From: Desulfitobacterium dehalogenans ATCC 51507
GTDB taxonomy: Bacteria > Bacillota > Desulfitobacteriia > Desulfitobacteriales > Desulfitobacteriaceae
Length of the DNA stretch: 64,000 nt
Assembly (NCBI RefSeq): GCF_000243155.2
Contig: NC_018017.1
Span: 434,001 to 498,000 of the forward strand
Direction of reading: 5' to 3'
The position numbers and the translations under genes are program-made. The notes beneath the pieces were generated by a model. The model made no database searches. It saw nothing but the letters and a program-made list of their open reading frames with translations, and was not told the origin of the DNA. Shown piece by piece: positions 1-10,255 of this stretch (the first letter of the stretch is position 1; the number at the start of each line of letters is the position of its first letter).

Positions 1-1
1 T

Positions 2-1888
2 TCTGCAGCGACAACTTGTCAATGGAAAAATCACCGGATTAACATTATTGATACACCAGGGCACGTGGACTTTACAGTCGAGGTAGAGCGCAGTTTGCGT
101 GTACTCGACGGCGCTGTAGCAGTTTTCTGTTCTGTCGGCGGTGTTGAGCCTCAATCTGAAACAGTATGGCGGCAGGCGGACAAGTACGGAGTACCCCGTA
201 TCGCCTATATCAACAAAATGGACCGTTTGGGTGCCGATTTCTTCCGGGGAGTATCTATGATTGCTGACAGGTTAGGTGCTAACCCAGTACCCATCCAACT
301 ACCTATTGGTTCTGAGGAGAATTTCAAAGGAATCATCGACCTCGTGACCATGACGGCTAGAATCTATACGGACGATTTAGGCACCGCCAGTGACGTTGCC
401 GATATCCCCGGAGACTTAGTCGACAAAGCCAATGAATATCGTGAGAAACTTCTTGAAGCAGTTGCTGATACAGATGAAGAACTCATGATGAAATATCTCG
501 AAGGTGAAGAACTGACCGAAGAAGAGATTCGTAATGGAATCCGTAAAGGAACAATTGGGCTGAAGTTTATCCCAGTGGTCTGCGGCTCTTCGTTCAAGAA
601 TAAAGGGGTGCAACCACTACTTGATGCGGTTGTAGAGTATATGCCAGCCCCAACTGATGTACCGAATATTAAAGGGGTGCATCCGGAGACCGGTGAAGCT
701 GATGAGCGTCATTCCAGCGACACAGAACCGTTCTCTGCCTTGGCCTTTAAGATCATGGCTGACCCTTACGTGGGTAAATTGGCATTTTTCCGGGTATACT
801 CGGGAGTCCTGAATTCGGGATCCTATGTTTATAACTCAACCAAAGGCAAACGGGAGAGAATCGGCCGTATCCTCCAAATGCATGCGAACCACCGGGAAGA
901 AACTCCCGAAGTCTATGCAGGAGATATTGCAGCTGCAGTGGGCTTGAAAGACACCACCACAGGGGATACCCTCTGTGATGATAAAGCCCCTATTATTCTC
1001 GAATCCATGCAATTCCCTGATCCTGTTATCAACGTGGCCATTGAGCCCAAGACGAAAGCAGATCAGGAGAAGATGGGCACAGCTCTGGCACGTTTGGCTG
1101 AAGAGGATCCTACCTTTAAAATGCATACCGACCAAGACAGCGGACAAACCATCATCGAAGGAATGGGTGAGCTTCACCTGGAAATCATCGTTGACCGTTT
1201 GCAGCGTGAATTCAAAGTCGAGTGCAATGTTGGACGTCCTCAGGTTGCTTACAAAGAAACCATTCGCCGTGCTGTTAAAGCTGAAGGTAAGTTCGTTCGT
1301 CAATCCGGTGGACGTGGACAATACGGACACTGCTGGATTGAGATTGAGCCCCTGGAGCAAGGCAGTGGCTTTGAGTTCGTCAACAAAATTGTGGGTGGCG
1401 TGATTCCAAAGGAATACATTGCTCCCATCGGTCAAGGGATCGAAGAGGCACTGCAAAATGGTATCCAGGCAGGCTATCCTGTTATGGACATTCGGGCCAC
1501 AGTCTATGACGGTTCCTACCATGATGTAGACTCCTCCGAAATGGCCTTTAAGATCGCCGGCTCCATGGCCTTCAAGGCCGGGGCAGCGAAAGCTGATCCT
1601 GCCATTATCGAGCCCATTATGAAGGTAGAGGTCACTGTGCCTGAAGAGTATATGGGTGAGGTTATTGGTGATATGAACTCCCGTCGTGGACGGATTGAGG
1701 GAATGGAAGCCACAGGAACTGCCCAGGTGGTTCGTGGATTTGTCCCCCTTTCCGAGATGTTTGGCTACGCCACTGACCTTCGTTCCAAGACTCAAGGGCG
1801 TGGAACTTATGTCATGATGTTTGACCACTACGAGGAAGTGCCCAAGAATATCGCTGAAGGCATTGTTGCGAAACGTGCTGGAGCATAA
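2..1888 (+). CDS. fusA: Elongation factor G, 5' end missing
   Basis: EF-G is the GTPase that moves tRNA and mRNA through the ribosome and, with RRF, recycles ribosomes. The reading frame is open from base 2, so the gene runs in from outside the window. About 60 N-terminal residues, including the P-loop, are absent. The G3 motif DTPGH (about 50-64) and the G4 motif NKMD (212-223) are visible, followed by domains II-V, with domain IV around [13 protein letters not shown] and the usual C-terminus. It stops at 1888 and is followed 113 bp later by tuf, the standard str-operon order. rpsL and rpsG would be expected upstream. Identification is certain from length and motifs. Confidence 0.98.
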   Translation, partial: SAATTCQWKNHRINIIDTPGHVDFTVEVERSLRVLDGAVAVFCSVGGVEPQSETVWRQADKYGVPRIAYINKMDRLGADFFRGVSMIADRLGANPVPIQLPIGSEENFKGIIDLVTMTARIYTDDLGTASDVADIPGDLVDKANEYREKLLEAVADTDEELMMKYLEGEELTEEEIRNGIRKGTIGLKFIPVVCGSSFKNKGVQPLLDAVVEYMPAPTDVPNIKGVHPETGEADERHSSDTEPFSALAFKIMADPYVGKLAFFRVYSGVLNSGSYVYNSTKGKRERIGRILQMHANHREETPEVYAGDIAAAVGLKDTTTGDTLCDDKAPIILESMQFPDPVINVAIEPKTKADQEKMGTALARLAEEDPTFKMHTDQDSGQTIIEGMGELHLEIIVDRLQREFKVECNVGRPQVAYKETIRRAVKAEGKFVRQSGGRGQYGHCWIEIEPLEQGSGFEFVNKIVGGVIPKEYIAPIGQGIEEALQNGIQAGYPVMDIRATVYDGSYHDVDSSEMAFKIAGSMAFKAGAAKADPAIIEPIMKVEVTVPEEYMGEVIGDMNSRRGRIEGMEATGTAQVVRGFVPLSEMFGYATDLRSKTQGRGTYVMMFDHYEEVPKNIAEGIVAKRAGA

Positions 1889-2001
1889 ATTGTTCGTGAT
1901 GCGGGGTTCGAGAGCGGGATGTTTTCTCGAAGCAGGGCCTCGCCCCAAATAAAAGGAAACTTCTATTCCTACCTATTATTTAGAAGGAGTGAAAATTTAA
2001 A

Positions 2002-3204
2002 ATGGCAAAACAAAAATTCGAACGTACTAAACCCCACGTTAACGTTGGAACCATCGGTCACGTTGACCATGGTAAAACCACCACAACCGCTGCTATCACC
2101 GCCGTTCTTTCCAAAGCAGGCGGTGCAGTAGCCCAAGCATTCGACCAAATCGACAAGGCTCCGGAAGAAAGAGAGCGTGGAATCACCATCTCCACTTCAC
2201 ACGTTGAGTATGAAACCGGCAATCGCCACTATGCTCACGTTGACTGCCCAGGCCACGCCGACTATGTTAAAAACATGATCACCGGTGCTGCCCAAATGGA
2301 CGGTGCAATCCTCGTTGTATCCGCTGCTGACGGTCCTATGCCACAAACTCGTGAGCACATTCTGCTTGCTCGCCAAGTAGGTGTTCCTTACATCGTTGTA
2401 TGGCTTAACAAAGCCGATATGGTGGATGATCCGGAGCTCATGGAACTGGTTGAAATGGAAGTTCGTGAACTTCTATCTGAATACGAGTTCCCCGGTGACG
2501 ATATTCCCATCGTTCCCGGTTCTGGCCTGAAAGCTCTCCAATGCGGTTGCGGATCCCGTGATTGCGAATGGTGCGGCAAGATTTGGAACCTGATGGATGC
2601 TGTTGATGCATACGTTCCAACTCCAGAGCGCGCTACTGACAAGCCTTTCCTCATGCCTGTCGAGGACGTGTTCACCATTACCGGTCGTGGAACCGTTGCT
2701 ACCGGTCGTGTAGAACGCGGTATTATTAAAGTCGGTGACGAAATTGAAATCGTTGGTTTGACTGAAGCTCCTCGTAAGTCTGTTGTTACCGGTGTTGAAA
2801 TGTTCCGTAAACTTCTTGACCAAGCTCAAGCAGGGGACAACATCGGAGCTCTTCTCCGCGGTGTGGATCGTAAAGATATCGAACGCGGACAAGTTCTTGC
2901 CAAATCCGGTTCCATCAAGCCTCACACCAAATTCATCGGCGAAGTATTCGTACTGAGCAAGGAAGAAGGCGGACGTCATACCCCTTTCTTCAACAACTAT
3001 CGTCCTCAATTCTACTTCCGTACAACCGACGTTACCGGTGTTGTAACCCTTCCTGAAGGAACTGAAATGGTTATGCCTGGGGACCGTGTTACCATCTCTT
3101 GCGAAATCATCGCTCCTATCGCTATGGAAGAAGGACTTCGTTTCGCTATTCGTGAAGGTGGCCGTACCGTTGGTGCCGGCGTAGTTGTCAGCATCATCGA
3201 ATAA
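2002..3204 (+). CDS. tuf: Elongation factor Tu
   Basis: EF-Tu carries aminoacyl-tRNA to the ribosomal A site as a GTP complex. The 400-residue protein has the P-loop GHVDHGKT (residues about 19-26), the switch motif DCPGH and the G4 motif NKAD, then beta-barrel domains 2 and 3. The ATG follows AGAAGGAG by a normal gap. Between G5 and domain 2 there is a short insertion with four cysteines (Cys181, Cys183, Cys188, Cys191), absent from E. coli EF-Tu but, as I recall, shared by Peptococcaceae-type Clostridia. It could bind a metal. Position downstream of fusA agrees with the str operon. No second tuf copy lies in this window. Confidence 0.98.
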   Translation: MAKQKFERTKPHVNVGTIGHVDHGKTTTTAAITAVLSKAGGAVAQAFDQIDKAPEERERGITISTSHVEYETGNRHYAHVDCPGHADYVKNMITGAAQMDGAILVVSAADGPMPQTREHILLARQVGVPYIVVWLNKADMVDDPELMELVEMEVRELLSEYEFPGDDIPIVPGSGLKALQCGCGSRDCEWCGKIWNLMDAVDAYVPTPERATDKPFLMPVEDVFTITGRGTVATGRVERGIIKVGDEIEIVGLTEAPRKSVVTGVEMFRKLLDQAQAGDNIGALLRGVDRKDIERGQVLAKSGSIKPHTKFIGEVFVLSKEEGGRHTPFFNNYRPQFYFRTTDVTGVVTLPEGTEMVMPGDRVTISCEIIAPIAMEEGLRFAIREGGRTVGAGVVVSIIE

Positions 3205-3276
3205 TAGGCTTTAGTGTTACGCAGGTATGGAACTTAAGTCTAGTAAGTCTAGATTAGATCTTAAGTCTAAATGAGA

Positions 3277-3305
3277 AGGATGCCACAGTCCAACTGTGGC
3301 ATCCT
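3277..3305 (+). terminator. Hairpin after tuf
   Basis: A perfect 12-bp stem (AGGATGCCACAG pairing with CTGTGGCATCCT, loop TCCAA) lies 73 bases after the tuf stop. It lacks a clear run of T, so it may be a weak terminator, an attenuator or an mRNA 3'-end stabiliser between the str and S10 operons. Just upstream, 3234-3270 carries repeated AAGTCTA units that I cannot interpret. Confidence 0.55.
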
Positions 3306-3460
3306 GACTCATGTCATAAAGGCAATCAGGTCTCAAGCATCGAGCTTCGGGCCTTGATCATTTGGTGCAGAAGGTTGCGATGAAAGTGACTCCGCTGTTC
3401 ATCGGGGAATTTCTGGACCCAGTACATCCGTTAAACGGAACTATAGGAGGTTTTTTTAAA

Positions 3461-3769
3461 ATGAGCAGTCAAAAAATTCGTATCCGCCTTAAAGCATTTG
3501 ATCATAAAACATTGGATCAATCTGCAGAGAAGATTGTTGAAACGGCAAAGAGAACAGGTGCCCGTGTCAGTGGACCTATTCCTCTTCCCACTGAAAAAAG
3601 CATTTATACCATCCTTCGTTCTCCCCACGTTAACAAGGATTCTCGCGAGCAATTCGAGATGCGGACTCATAAACGCCTCATTGATATCCTGGAGCCAACC
3701 TCTAAAACAGTGGATGCTCTTATGCGTTTAGATCTCCCTGCTGGCGTTGATATCGAAATCAAACTCTAA
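3461..3769 (+). CDS. rpsJ: Ribosomal protein uS10 (NusE)
   Basis: uS10 is a protein of the 30S head and, as NusE, also takes part in antitermination with NusB. The 102-residue product has the family core ([15 protein letters not shown] at the N-terminus, [16 protein letters not shown]). The reading frame is open back to 3362, but ATG 3461 is chosen because AGGAGG lies at 3445-3450 and the family starts just before KIRIRLK. It is the first gene of the S10 region. A 261-bp gap with its own promoter signal separates it from rplC, an unusually wide break for this operon. Confidence 0.97.
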   Translation: MSSQKIRIRLKAFDHKTLDQSAEKIVETAKRTGARVSGPIPLPTEKSIYTILRSPHVNKDSREQFEMRTHKRLIDILEPTSKTVDALMRLDLPAGVDIEIKL

Positions 3770-3876
3770 TTTTGGCAAGTCATAAAATCTGAGAATTAAA
3801 CGCTGGTTCAAGTAGAATGTCTGGAAAGATTAAAGATTCAGACAGTCGAAAAAAACTAGCGTTCATTTAGAGTTTA

Positions 3877-3885
3877 TGATATAAT
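3877..3885 (+). promoter_or_regulatory. Extended -10 promoter before rplC
   Basis: TGATATAAT gives a perfect -10 hexamer (3880-3885) with the extended TGn element. No good -35 is seen 16-18 bp upstream, which extended -10 promoters tolerate. Initiation near 3892 would give a leader of about 140 nt before the rplC start at 4031. Confidence 0.5.
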
Positions 3886-3978
3886 ATTTTTGTTTGTGGC
3901 GCGAAACACCCGGCACTGTGGATTGGTGTTCAGGGTCAACTCGCTTCAAAAATATCAATTCAAATTTGGAACGCTCTC

Positions 3979-4004
3979 GTGCTCCGGCCATAGAGCCGGT
4001 GCAC
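3979..4004 (+). promoter_or_regulatory. Leader hairpin upstream of rplC
   Basis: GTGC-T-CCGGC pairs with GCCGG-T-GCAC around a CATAGA loop, giving 9 pairs with one internal T-T mismatch. It sits in the presumed untranslated leader, 14 nt before the rplC ribosome-binding site AGGAGG at 4018-4023. Leaders here often serve autogenous control by L4 or another r-protein, but I cannot match a known r-protein leader class. Confidence 0.4.
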
Positions 4005-4030
4005 TTCAAAGTGTTCAGGAGGTGGCAATC

Positions 4031-4660
4031 GTGTCGAAAGGAATTTTGGGTAAAAAAATTGGTATGACCCAGGTTTTCACGGAAGAAGGACATCTTATTC
4101 CGGTGACTGTGGTCGAAGCAGGTCCTTGCTATGTCATCCAAAAGAAAACAAAAGCAACGGATGGTTACAACGCAATCCAAGTTGGCTATGGTGCTCTGAG
4201 GGAAAGACTGGCGAATAAGCCGCAAAAAGGACATGTTGCAAAAGCTTCTCTGAAGCCGATGCGCTATATTCGTGAGTTCCGCGTGGATGATGTGGATGCT
4301 TACGAAATCGGACAAGAAATCACTGCTGACTTGTTTGCTGCAGGAGATGCAGTAGATGTAGTCGGAATCTCCAAGGGTAAAGGCTTTGCAGGGATGATTA
4401 AACGCCATGGTGCCGGCCGCGGACCCATGAAGCATGGCTCCAAGTATCATCGCCGTACCGGTTCCCTCGGCGCGAAAGGCCCGGCTCGTGTATTTAAGGG
4501 CCGCAACCTGCCTGGGCGTATGGGTGGCGAACGGGTTACCGTTCAAAATCTAAAAGTCGTTCGGGTGGATGCGGATAAAAATATGATTCTCGTTAAAGGC
4601 GCTGTACCCGGCGCGAAAAAGTCATTGCTCATTCTGAAGCCTTCCGTTAAGGCGAAGTAA
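4031..4660 (+). CDS. rplC: Ribosomal protein uL3
   Basis: uL3 is an early 50S assembly protein whose loop reaches the peptidyl-transferase centre. The 209-residue product begins [16 protein letters not shown], the typical L3 start, and carries the conserved tip region [16 protein letters not shown] followed by GSKYHR. The frame extends upstream to 3890, but GTG 4031 is chosen because AGGAGG (4018-4023) is 7 nt upstream and homologues start here. It is followed after 24 bp by rplD in the usual order. The preceding 261 bp contain an extended -10 signal and a hairpin. Confidence 0.97.
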   Translation: MSKGILGKKIGMTQVFTEEGHLIPVTVVEAGPCYVIQKKTKATDGYNAIQVGYGALRERLANKPQKGHVAKASLKPMRYIREFRVDDVDAYEIGQEITADLFAAGDAVDVVGISKGKGFAGMIKRHGAGRGPMKHGSKYHRRTGSLGAKGPARVFKGRNLPGRMGGERVTVQNLKVVRVDADKNMILVKGAVPGAKKSLLILKPSVKAK

Positions 4661-4684
4661 CTTGTAAGAAAGGAGGAATAAGCA

Positions 4685-5308
4685 ATGCCAAAGGTTCAAG
4701 TAGTTAATATGCAAGGTTCTTCTGTTGGAGAGCTTGAGCTGAATGAATATGTATTCGGTATCGAACCAAATATCCATGTCATGCATCAAGCGGTGGTAGG
4801 ACAACTGGCCAGCCAAAGACGTGGTACTCACTCCACCTTACTCCGTGGAGAAGTTCGCGGAGGCGGCCGTAAACCCTGGCGTCAAAAAGGTACCGGCCGG
4901 GCTCGTGCAGGCAGCATTCGTTCCCCTCTATGGAGAGGCGGCGCTGTGCTTTTCGGACCCAAGCCCCGCAAGTACGGCTTTAGCCTACCTAAGAAAGTCC
5001 GCCGCTTGGCTTTGCGTTCAGCCCTTTCTTCCAAGGTAAACGAACAAAAGCTGATCGTATTGGAAGATTTGAGCTTGAACGAAGCAAAAACCCGGGAAAT
5101 GGTTAAAGTTCTGCAAGCCCTTAATGTCAGCAAAAAAGCTTTAATCGTTACGGATGAATTTATTGAAACGATTGAGCGTTCTGCCCGCAATATTGTAGGA
5201 GTCAAAACCACTGCAGTAGAAGGCATGAATGTTTACGATCTTCTCAATTCCGATGTCATCGTCATGACGAAGGCAGCGGTAACGAAAACGGAGGAGGTGT
5301 TAGCGTAA
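4685..5308 (+). CDS. rplD: Ribosomal protein uL4
   Basis: uL4 lines the 50S exit tunnel and in some bacteria represses its own operon. The 207-residue protein has the tunnel loop with [20 protein letters not shown] and then the [14 protein letters not shown] segment, as in bacterial L4. The ATG is preceded by AAAGGAGGAATAAGC. Its stop codon TAA overlaps the ATG of rplW by one base (TAATG), so translation of the two is probably coupled. Confidence 0.97.
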   Translation: MPKVQVVNMQGSSVGELELNEYVFGIEPNIHVMHQAVVGQLASQRRGTHSTLLRGEVRGGGRKPWRQKGTGRARAGSIRSPLWRGGAVLFGPKPRKYGFSLPKKVRRLALRSALSSKVNEQKLIVLEDLSLNEAKTREMVKVLQALNVSKKALIVTDEFIETIERSARNIVGVKTTAVEGMNVYDLLNSDVIVMTKAAVTKTEEVLA

Positions 5309-5595
5309 TGCGCGATGCTCGTGATGTACTCAAACGTCCAGTGATTTCCGAGAAGTCTGTTGGGCTTATTGAGGAAAACAAGTACTCCTTCTGGGTGGAC
5401 ACAGCTGCAAACAAGATTGAGATCAAGAATGCAGTGGAAAAGATGTTTAAAGTAAAAGTCGTTGATGTTCGTACGATCAACGTCAATGGTAAAAAGAAAC
5501 GTGTCGGAAAACACGTAGGTAGAACAGCAGACCGTAAAAAGGCGATTGTTACGCTTAAAGCTGGAGATCGCATTGAAGGCTTTGCTGGCCTGTAA
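5308..5595 (+). CDS. rplW: Ribosomal protein uL23
   Basis: uL23 sits at the exit of the 50S tunnel and is the docking site for trigger factor and SRP. The 95-residue product has the bacterial core: [12 protein letters not shown] at the start, [17 protein letters not shown], then the basic extended loop [20 protein letters not shown]. The start codon overlaps the rplD stop (TAATG), and GGAGG inside the rplD end (about 5292) can act as its ribosome-binding site. Length and position are standard. Confidence 0.97.
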   Translation: MRDARDVLKRPVISEKSVGLIEENKYSFWVDTAANKIEIKNAVEKMFKVKVVDVRTINVNGKKKRVGKHVGRTADRKKAIVTLKAGDRIEGFAGL

Positions 5596-5619
5596 GCTTG
5601 ATGCAAAGGAGGGAAACCC

Positions 5620-6450
5620 ATGCCAGTAAAAGGATTTAAACCGTATTCTCCTGGTCGTCGTCAAATGACAGTGTCGACTTTTGAAGAAATTACGAAAACA
5701 ACACCGGAGCGCTCTTTGCTCGCGCCGTTAACAAGTAAAGCCGGCCGCAACAACCAAGGTAAGATGACAGTACGTCACCAAGGCGGCGGACACAAACGGA
5801 AATATCGTTTGATTGACTTCAAACGCAATAAAGATAGTGTACCGGCGAAAGTCGCTGCTATCGAATATGACCCTAACCGTTCCTCTCATATTGCCCTGCT
5901 TCATTACTTGGATGGTCATAAAGCTTATATCCTGGCTCCTAACGGCCTGCAAGTAGGACAAATGGTCGTATCCGGACCGGATGCCGATATTAAAGTAGGG
6001 AATGCTCTTCCCATTAAAAACATTCCTGTGGGTACCCTGCTCCATAATATTGAAATGAAGCCTGGCAAAGGAGCTCAGCTGGTCCGTTCTGCGGGTGGCT
6101 CTGCTCAGCTCATGGCTAAAGAAGGAAAATATGCTACCTTGAGACTTCCTTCCGGTGAAATGCGCATGGTTCATATCGACTGCCGGGCAACTATCGGCCA
6201 GGTCGGAAATATTGAACATGAGAACATTAACATCGGTAAAGCTGGTCGTTCACGTTGGTTAGGAATCCGCCCCTCAGTTCGTGGTGCTGTTATGAACCCC
6301 AACGATCACCCACACGGCGGTGGTGAAGGCCGTAACCCAATCGGTCGGAACCCTGTTACACCTTGGGGTAAACCTGCTCTTGGAGCGAAAACCCGTAAGA
6401 AGAAGAATCCTTCTAATCGCTTCATTGTGAAACGACGTGGCAAGAAGTAA
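5620..6450 (+). CDS. rplB: Ribosomal protein uL2
   Basis: uL2 is one of the most conserved 50S proteins, needed for subunit association and peptidyl-transferase activity. The 276-residue protein shows the expected N-terminus ([16 protein letters not shown]), the RNA-binding core, and the C-terminal [13 protein letters not shown] motif holding the functionally important histidine, followed by the basic tail [29 protein letters not shown] precedes the ATG by a normal gap. It stands in the usual place between rplW and rpsS. Confidence 0.98.
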   Translation: MPVKGFKPYSPGRRQMTVSTFEEITKTTPERSLLAPLTSKAGRNNQGKMTVRHQGGGHKRKYRLIDFKRNKDSVPAKVAAIEYDPNRSSHIALLHYLDGHKAYILAPNGLQVGQMVVSGPDADIKVGNALPIKNIPVGTLLHNIEMKPGKGAQLVRSAGGSAQLMAKEGKYATLRLPSGEMRMVHIDCRATIGQVGNIEHENINIGKAGRSRWLGIRPSVRGAVMNPNDHPHGGGEGRNPIGRNPVTPWGKPALGAKTRKKKNPSNRFIVKRRGKK

Positions 6451-6469
6451 TCGAAAGGAGGCCAATTAA

Positions 6470-6751
6470 ATGAGTAGATCTCTGAAAAAAGGGCCTTATG
6501 TAGAAGGACGCTTGCTCGCACGTGTGGAAGGAATGAATGCCTCCAATGAGAAGCGTGTCCTGAAGACTTGGTCCAGAAGTTCAACAATATTCCCGCAAAT
6601 GGTGGGACACACCATTGCGGTTCATGATGGACGGAAACACATTCCCATCTATATTACCGAAGATATGGTAGGACACAAACTCGGTGAGTTTGCTCCTACA
6701 CGCACCTACAAAGGGCATGCTGGCAGTGAAAAGTCCAGCGGCCTGCGCTAA
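6470..6751 (+). CDS. rpsS: Ribosomal protein uS19
   Basis: uS19 is in the 30S head beside uS13 and contacts the A-site tRNA region. The 93-residue product begins [19 protein letters not shown] and contains the conserved block [20 protein letters not shown] and the end [14 protein letters not shown]. The start is fixed by GAAAGGAGG a few bases upstream. It is 19 bp after rplB and 17 bp before rplV, in the normal order. Confidence 0.97.
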   Translation: MSRSLKKGPYVEGRLLARVEGMNASNEKRVLKTWSRSSTIFPQMVGHTIAVHDGRKHIPIYITEDMVGHKLGEFAPTRTYKGHAGSEKSSGLR

Positions 6752-6768
6752 AAGGAGGAGTCAACGAA

Positions 6769-7113
6769 ATGCAACAAGCCAAAGCGATTGCAAGATATGT
6801 GCGGATCTCTCCTCGTAAGGTGCGCCAAGTCGTCAATCTCATTCGCGGCAAGAATGTCAGCGACGCTCTCGCGATTCTTCAATTCACCCCAAAGGGTGCT
6901 ACAGAGCCGGTAACTAAAGTTCTGAAGTCCGCAGTAGCCAATGCGGAGCACAATTATGAAATGGATACCGACGCTCTGATTGTTAAAGAAATTTACGTGG
7001 ATGAAGGACCGACTTTGAAGCGCATTAAACCTCGAGCTATGGGACGAGCGGATCAAATCCGGAAACGGACCAGTCACATTACCGTGGTTGTCGGCGAAAA
7101 GAAGGAGGGTTAA
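6769..7113 (+). CDS. rplV: Ribosomal protein uL22
   Basis: uL22 lines the 50S exit tunnel and its beta-hairpin lies at the constriction where macrolide resistance changes occur. The 114-residue protein has [19 protein letters not shown] near its start, the LRRG-type region replaced here by [14 protein letters not shown], and the hairpin segment with [15 protein letters not shown]. The hairpin sequence looks ordinary. AAAGGAGGAG precedes the start. The stop is 3 bases before the rpsC start, implying coupled translation. Confidence 0.97.
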   Translation: MQQAKAIARYVRISPRKVRQVVNLIRGKNVSDALAILQFTPKGATEPVTKVLKSAVANAEHNYEMDTDALIVKEIYVDEGPTLKRIKPRAMGRADQIRKRTSHITVVVGEKKEG

Positions 7114-7116
7114 AAC

Positions 7117-7776
7117 GTGGGTCAAAAAGTAAATCCTAAAGGCCTCCGGGTCGGAATTATCCGGGACTGGGAAGGCCGTTGGTTTGCAGATAAAAACTAC
7201 TTGGAACTCCTTCATGAGGATTTGAAGGTTCGCAAATTTGTGAAGAGCAAATTGCAACAAGCAGGTGTTCCTAAAGTTGAGATTGAACGGGCAGCGAACC
7301 GGGTTAAGGTTTCGATTCATGCGGCTAAGCCGGGAATCGTCATCGGCCGCGGCGGTGCTGAAGTAGAAAATCTCCGCAAGCAATTAGAAGCCATGACAGG
7401 CAAACAAGTAGCTGTCAATATCGTGGAAGTTAAAAAGCCTGAGCTTGATGCACAACTGGTTGCTGAGAGTGTTGCTCAACAATTAGAAAAACGTGTATCC
7501 TTCCGCCGGGCAATGAAACAAACCGTACAACGCACTATGCGTCAAGGCGGTCAGGGAATTAAGATTTCCTGCAGCGGCCGTTTAGGCGGTGCGGAAATCG
7601 CGCGGACCGAGTGGTACAGTGAAGGGAAAGTTCCCCTCCATACCCTTCGTGCCGACATTGATTATGGATTTGCTGAAGCAAATACCACCTATGGAAAGAT
7701 TGGCGTAAAAGTCTGGATATATAAAGGAGAGGTTCTTCCCGCCAAGAAGGTCGCTCAGGTGGAAGGAGGAAAATAA
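7117..7776 (+). CDS. rpsC: Ribosomal protein uS3
   Basis: uS3 forms part of the mRNA entry tunnel of the 30S subunit. The 219-residue protein has the type II KH domain with the loop [11 protein letters not shown] (about residues 73-83) and the C-terminal S3 domain with [20 protein letters not shown]. The start is GTG, chosen because the family begins GQKVNPKG and GAAGGAGGG lies just upstream inside the end of rplV. The stop TAA is directly followed by the ATG of rplP, with no spacer. Confidence 0.97.
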   Translation: MGQKVNPKGLRVGIIRDWEGRWFADKNYLELLHEDLKVRKFVKSKLQQAGVPKVEIERAANRVKVSIHAAKPGIVIGRGGAEVENLRKQLEAMTGKQVAVNIVEVKKPELDAQLVAESVAQQLEKRVSFRRAMKQTVQRTMRQGGQGIKISCSGRLGGAEIARTEWYSEGKVPLHTLRADIDYGFAEANTTYGKIGVKVWIYKGEVLPAKKVAQVEGGK

Positions 7777-8214
7777 ATGCTAGTCCCAACCAGAGTAAAG
7801 CACCGGAAACAACATCGTGGCCGGATGCATGGAAAAGCAACTCGCGGTAATGTCATTACCTTCGGCGAGTATGGATTAGTGGCTATGGAGCCAGCATGGA
7901 TTACCAATCGCCAGATTGAAGCTGCCCGTATTGCAATGACTCGTTATATCAAACGGGGCGGTAAAGTTTGGATTAAGATTTTCCCGGATAAGCCGATTAC
8001 GGCGAAACCGGCTGAGACTCGTATGGGTAGTGGTAAAGGTTCCCCGGAGTATTGGGTAGCCGTTGTAAAACCCGGTCGTGTTATGTTTGAATTGGCTGGA
8101 GTGCCTGAAGAAATCGCTCGTGAAGCGCTTCGCCTTGCCATGCATAAGCTCCCGATTAAGTGCAAGATTGCGCGTCGCGAGGAATTAGAAGGAGGTGACG
8201 CAAATGAAAACTAA
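7777..8214 (+). CDS. rplP: Ribosomal protein uL16
   Basis: uL16 organises the A-site tRNA binding region of the 50S subunit. The 145-residue product begins with the invariant [17 protein letters not shown] and contains [20 protein letters not shown] and [15 protein letters not shown]. The arginine hydroxylated in some bacteria lies in the [10 protein letters not shown] region. Its ATG abuts the rpsC stop, and its final 11 bases overlap the start of rpmC, so three genes here are translationally linked. Confidence 0.97.
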   Translation: MLVPTRVKHRKQHRGRMHGKATRGNVITFGEYGLVAMEPAWITNRQIEAARIAMTRYIKRGGKVWIKIFPDKPITAKPAETRMGSGKGSPEYWVAVVKPGRVMFELAGVPEEIAREALRLAMHKLPIKCKIARREELEGGDANEN

Positions 8215-8407
8215 GAATTTCCGTGATATGACCGATGAGGAGCTCCTTAAGGAGATTGATGGATACAAAACGGAACTGTTCAATTTGCGTTTCCAACTAG
8301 CTACCGGACAACTGGACAATCCTGCCAGAATCCGGGAAGTTAGGAAAGGGATTGCCCGTGGCAAGACCATTCTCCGTGAGCGCGAACTAAAAATTAACCG
8401 TGCTTAA
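8204..8407 (+). CDS. rpmC: Ribosomal protein uL29
   Basis: uL29 is a small helical 50S protein beside uL23 at the tunnel exit. The 67-residue product [18 protein letters not shown]... has the two-helix hairpin and the conserved [15 protein letters not shown] motif. The frame opens at an upstream GTG (8195), but ATG 8204 is chosen because AAGGAGGTGACGCAA is correctly spaced and the family starts with K-x-K-E/N-x-R-D/E. The start overlaps the end of rplP by 11 bp. Confidence 0.96.
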   Translation: MKTKNFRDMTDEELLKEIDGYKTELFNLRFQLATGQLDNPARIREVRKGIARGKTILRERELKINRA

Positions 8408-8430
8408 GGTTGGAAAGGAGACTTTTTAAC

Positions 8431-8691
8431 ATGGAAAGAACCCAACGCAAAGTTAGAATGGGCAAAGTCGTAAGCGATAAGATGGATAAAACGGTCGTCG
8501 TTGCCGTTGAGATGAAAGTCCGCCATCCGCTTTACCATAGAACGATCACCCAAACCAAGAAATTCAAGGCTCATGATGAAAACAACGAAGCCAAGACCGG
8601 CGATACCGTTGTCATCATGGAGACTCGCCCCCTTAGCAAGGATAAGCGCTGGCGTGTGATTGAGATCACAGATAGAGCCGTTGTTCTCTAA
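8431..8691 (+). CDS. rpsQ: Ribosomal protein uS17
   Basis: uS17 is a primary 16S rRNA-binding protein of the 30S body. The 86-residue product has the OB-fold core with [19 protein letters not shown] and [16 protein letters not shown], both diagnostic. The frame is open from 8410, but ATG 8431 after GGAAAGGAGA is the start expected from homologues. The order rpmC-rpsQ-rplN is the canonical spc order. Confidence 0.96.
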   Translation: MERTQRKVRMGKVVSDKMDKTVVVAVEMKVRHPLYHRTITQTKKFKAHDENNEAKTGDTVVIMETRPLSKDKRWRVIEITDRAVVL

Positions 8692-8726
8692 GAACTGAAC
8701 TTTTAATTCGGAAGGAGGGTCAACAG

Positions 8727-9095
8727 ATGATCCAAGTTCAAACTCGCCTCAGAGTCGGAGACAATTCTGGAGCTAAAGAACTGATGTGCATCAAGGTGCT
8801 CGGTGGTTCGATGCGCCGATATGCATCCATTGGAGACATAATCGTCGCTTCTGTTAAAGAAGCAACACCAGGCGGCGTTGTTAAAAAGGGAGATGTCGTC
8901 AAAGCGGTTGTTGTTCGCACGAAGAAAGAAATCAAACGCAAAGACGGCACCTATATCCGCTTCAGTGAAAATGCTGCCGTAGTTATTAAAGATGATAAGA
9001 GCCCGCGGGGAACTCGTATTTTCGGACCCGTTGCCCGGGAATTGCGTGATAAGGATTTCATGAAAATCATTTCTCTCGCACCGGAAGTAATCTAA
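8727..9095 (+). CDS. rplN: Ribosomal protein uL14
   Basis: uL14 lies at the subunit interface of the 50S particle and is the landing site of the silencing factor RsfS. The 122-residue product begins [19 protein letters not shown] and contains [15 protein letters not shown] and the end [20 protein letters not shown], as in all bacterial L14. A strong GGAAGGAGG precedes the ATG. It has the standard length and opens the classical spc cluster. Confidence 0.97.
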   Translation: MIQVQTRLRVGDNSGAKELMCIKVLGGSMRRYASIGDIIVASVKEATPGGVVKKGDVVKAVVVRTKKEIKRKDGTYIRFSENAAVVIKDDKSPRGTRIFGPVARELRDKDFMKIISLAPEVI

Positions 9096-9122
9096 GGCCC
9101 CATACCAGTGGAGGTGAATGAA

Positions 9123-9461
9123 GTGGCTGCTGTAAAGCAAAAGATACACGTCAAAAAAGGCGATATGGTTATGGTCATTACAGGAAAAGATGCCGGCAAG
9201 AAAGGCAAAGTCCTGGAAGTGTTCCCGAAAAAGGGTCGTGTGGTTATTGAGAAAGTCAATATCGTAAAACGCCACACCAAACCTACTCAAAGCATGCCCC
9301 AAGGTGGGATCTTTGAGAAAGAAGCACCCATCGCTAGCTCAAATGTCATGCTGTATTGCACCGAGTGTAATAATGTGACTCGGGTCAGCGTGAAGGAAAC
9401 TGAGGCTGGAAAAGTCCGTGTTTGCAAAAAATGCGGTGTGAACCTGCCCGACAAAAAATAA
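9123..9461 (+). CDS. rplX: Ribosomal protein uL24, with C-terminal Cys pairs
   Basis: uL24 is an assembly-initiating 50S protein. The 112-residue product has an N-terminal KOW domain (HVKKGDMVMVITGKDAGKKG) and a C-terminal segment with CTEC and CKKC pairs that may bind zinc. GTG 9123 is preferred as the start because GGAGGTG at 9110-9116 is well spaced; an upstream GTG at 9108 lacks such a site. It sits between rplN and rplE as usual. Cysteine pairs at this place are known in many Firmicute L24 proteins, although E. coli L24 lacks them. Confidence 0.95.
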   Translation: MAAVKQKIHVKKGDMVMVITGKDAGKKGKVLEVFPKKGRVVIEKVNIVKRHTKPTQSMPQGGIFEKEAPIASSNVMLYCTECNNVTRVSVKETEAGKVRVCKKCGVNLPDKK

Positions 9462-9482
9462 TCGAGAAGGGAGGGACCTTAG

Positions 9483-10022
9483 TTGGCTCGTCTAAAAGAT
9501 AAGTTCAGCAATGAAATAGCTCCTGCATTACAGCAGAAGTTCAACTATAAAAATGTGATGCAAATTCCTAAGCTCGAAAAAGTGGTTATTAATGTGGGCG
9601 TTGGGGAAGCCATCCAAAACTCAAAAGCTATCGACGCTGCCGTCGGCGATCTGATGAAAATCACCGGACAAAAACCCGTCGTAACCCGGGCGAAAAAGTC
9701 CATCGCAGCTTTCAAACTCCGTACGGGAATGCCCATCGGAACGAAAGTGACTTTACGGGGCGACCGTATGTATGAGTTTGTTGATCGTTTAATGAACGTA
9801 GCATTACCTCGTGTTCGTGACTTCCACGGTGTATCCGATAAGGCATTTGACGGACGTGGTAACTATACGCTCGGTATTAAAGAGCAACTCATCTTCCCGG
9901 AAATCGAATACGATAAGATCGATAAGGTCCGTGGTATGGATATTATTTTCGTTACAACGGCGAAAACCGATGAGGAAGCTCGTGAATTACTCGGAATGCT
10001 GGGAATGCCGTTCCGCAAGTAG
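9483..10022 (+). CDS. rplE: Ribosomal protein uL5
   Basis: uL5 binds 5S rRNA and forms an inter-subunit bridge with uS13. The 179-residue protein shows [40 protein letters not shown] and the C-terminal block [18 protein letters not shown], all family hallmarks. The start is a TTG at 9483, supported by GAAGGGAGGGACC upstream and by the position of the family N-terminus (ARLKDKF). It is followed after 20 bp by rpsN. Confidence 0.96.
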   Translation: MARLKDKFSNEIAPALQQKFNYKNVMQIPKLEKVVINVGVGEAIQNSKAIDAAVGDLMKITGQKPVVTRAKKSIAAFKLRTGMPIGTKVTLRGDRMYEFVDRLMNVALPRVRDFHGVSDKAFDGRGNYTLGIKEQLIFPEIEYDKIDKVRGMDIIFVTTAKTDEEARELLGMLGMPFRK

Positions 10023-10042
10023 AAAAAGGAGGGTCCTAGAGC

Positions 10043-10228
10043 GTGGCTAAAAAGTCTATGATCGTGCGCAATGCACGTCAACCGAAATATGCAGTTCGTC
10101 ACCATAACCGTTGCAAACTCTGTGGCCGTCCCCATGCGTATATCCGCAAGTTCGGAATATGCAGGATTTGCTTCAGGGAGTTAGCTTATAAAGGCGAACT
10201 TCCTGGCGTGAAGAAGGCCAGTTGGTAA
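10043..10228 (+). CDS. rpsN: Ribosomal protein uS14, zinc-binding short form
   Basis: uS14 is a 30S head protein near the decoding site. This is the 61-residue zinc form: [20 protein letters not shown] supplies two CxxC pairs. It begins with GTG (10043) after AAAAGGAGGG. The longer cysteine-free form found in some genomes as a zinc-starvation alternative is not in this window. Position between rplE and rpsH is standard. Confidence 0.97.
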   Translation: MAKKSMIVRNARQPKYAVRHHNRCKLCGRPHAYIRKFGICRICFRELAYKGELPGVKKASW

Positions 10229-10255
10229 GAGGCGTAAGGAAGGGGGAAGACTCAA

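Noticed and set aside
836-1948. 370-codon minus-strand frame across fusA
   Set aside because: It is antisense to a certain EF-G gene, has no ribosome-binding site and resembles no family.
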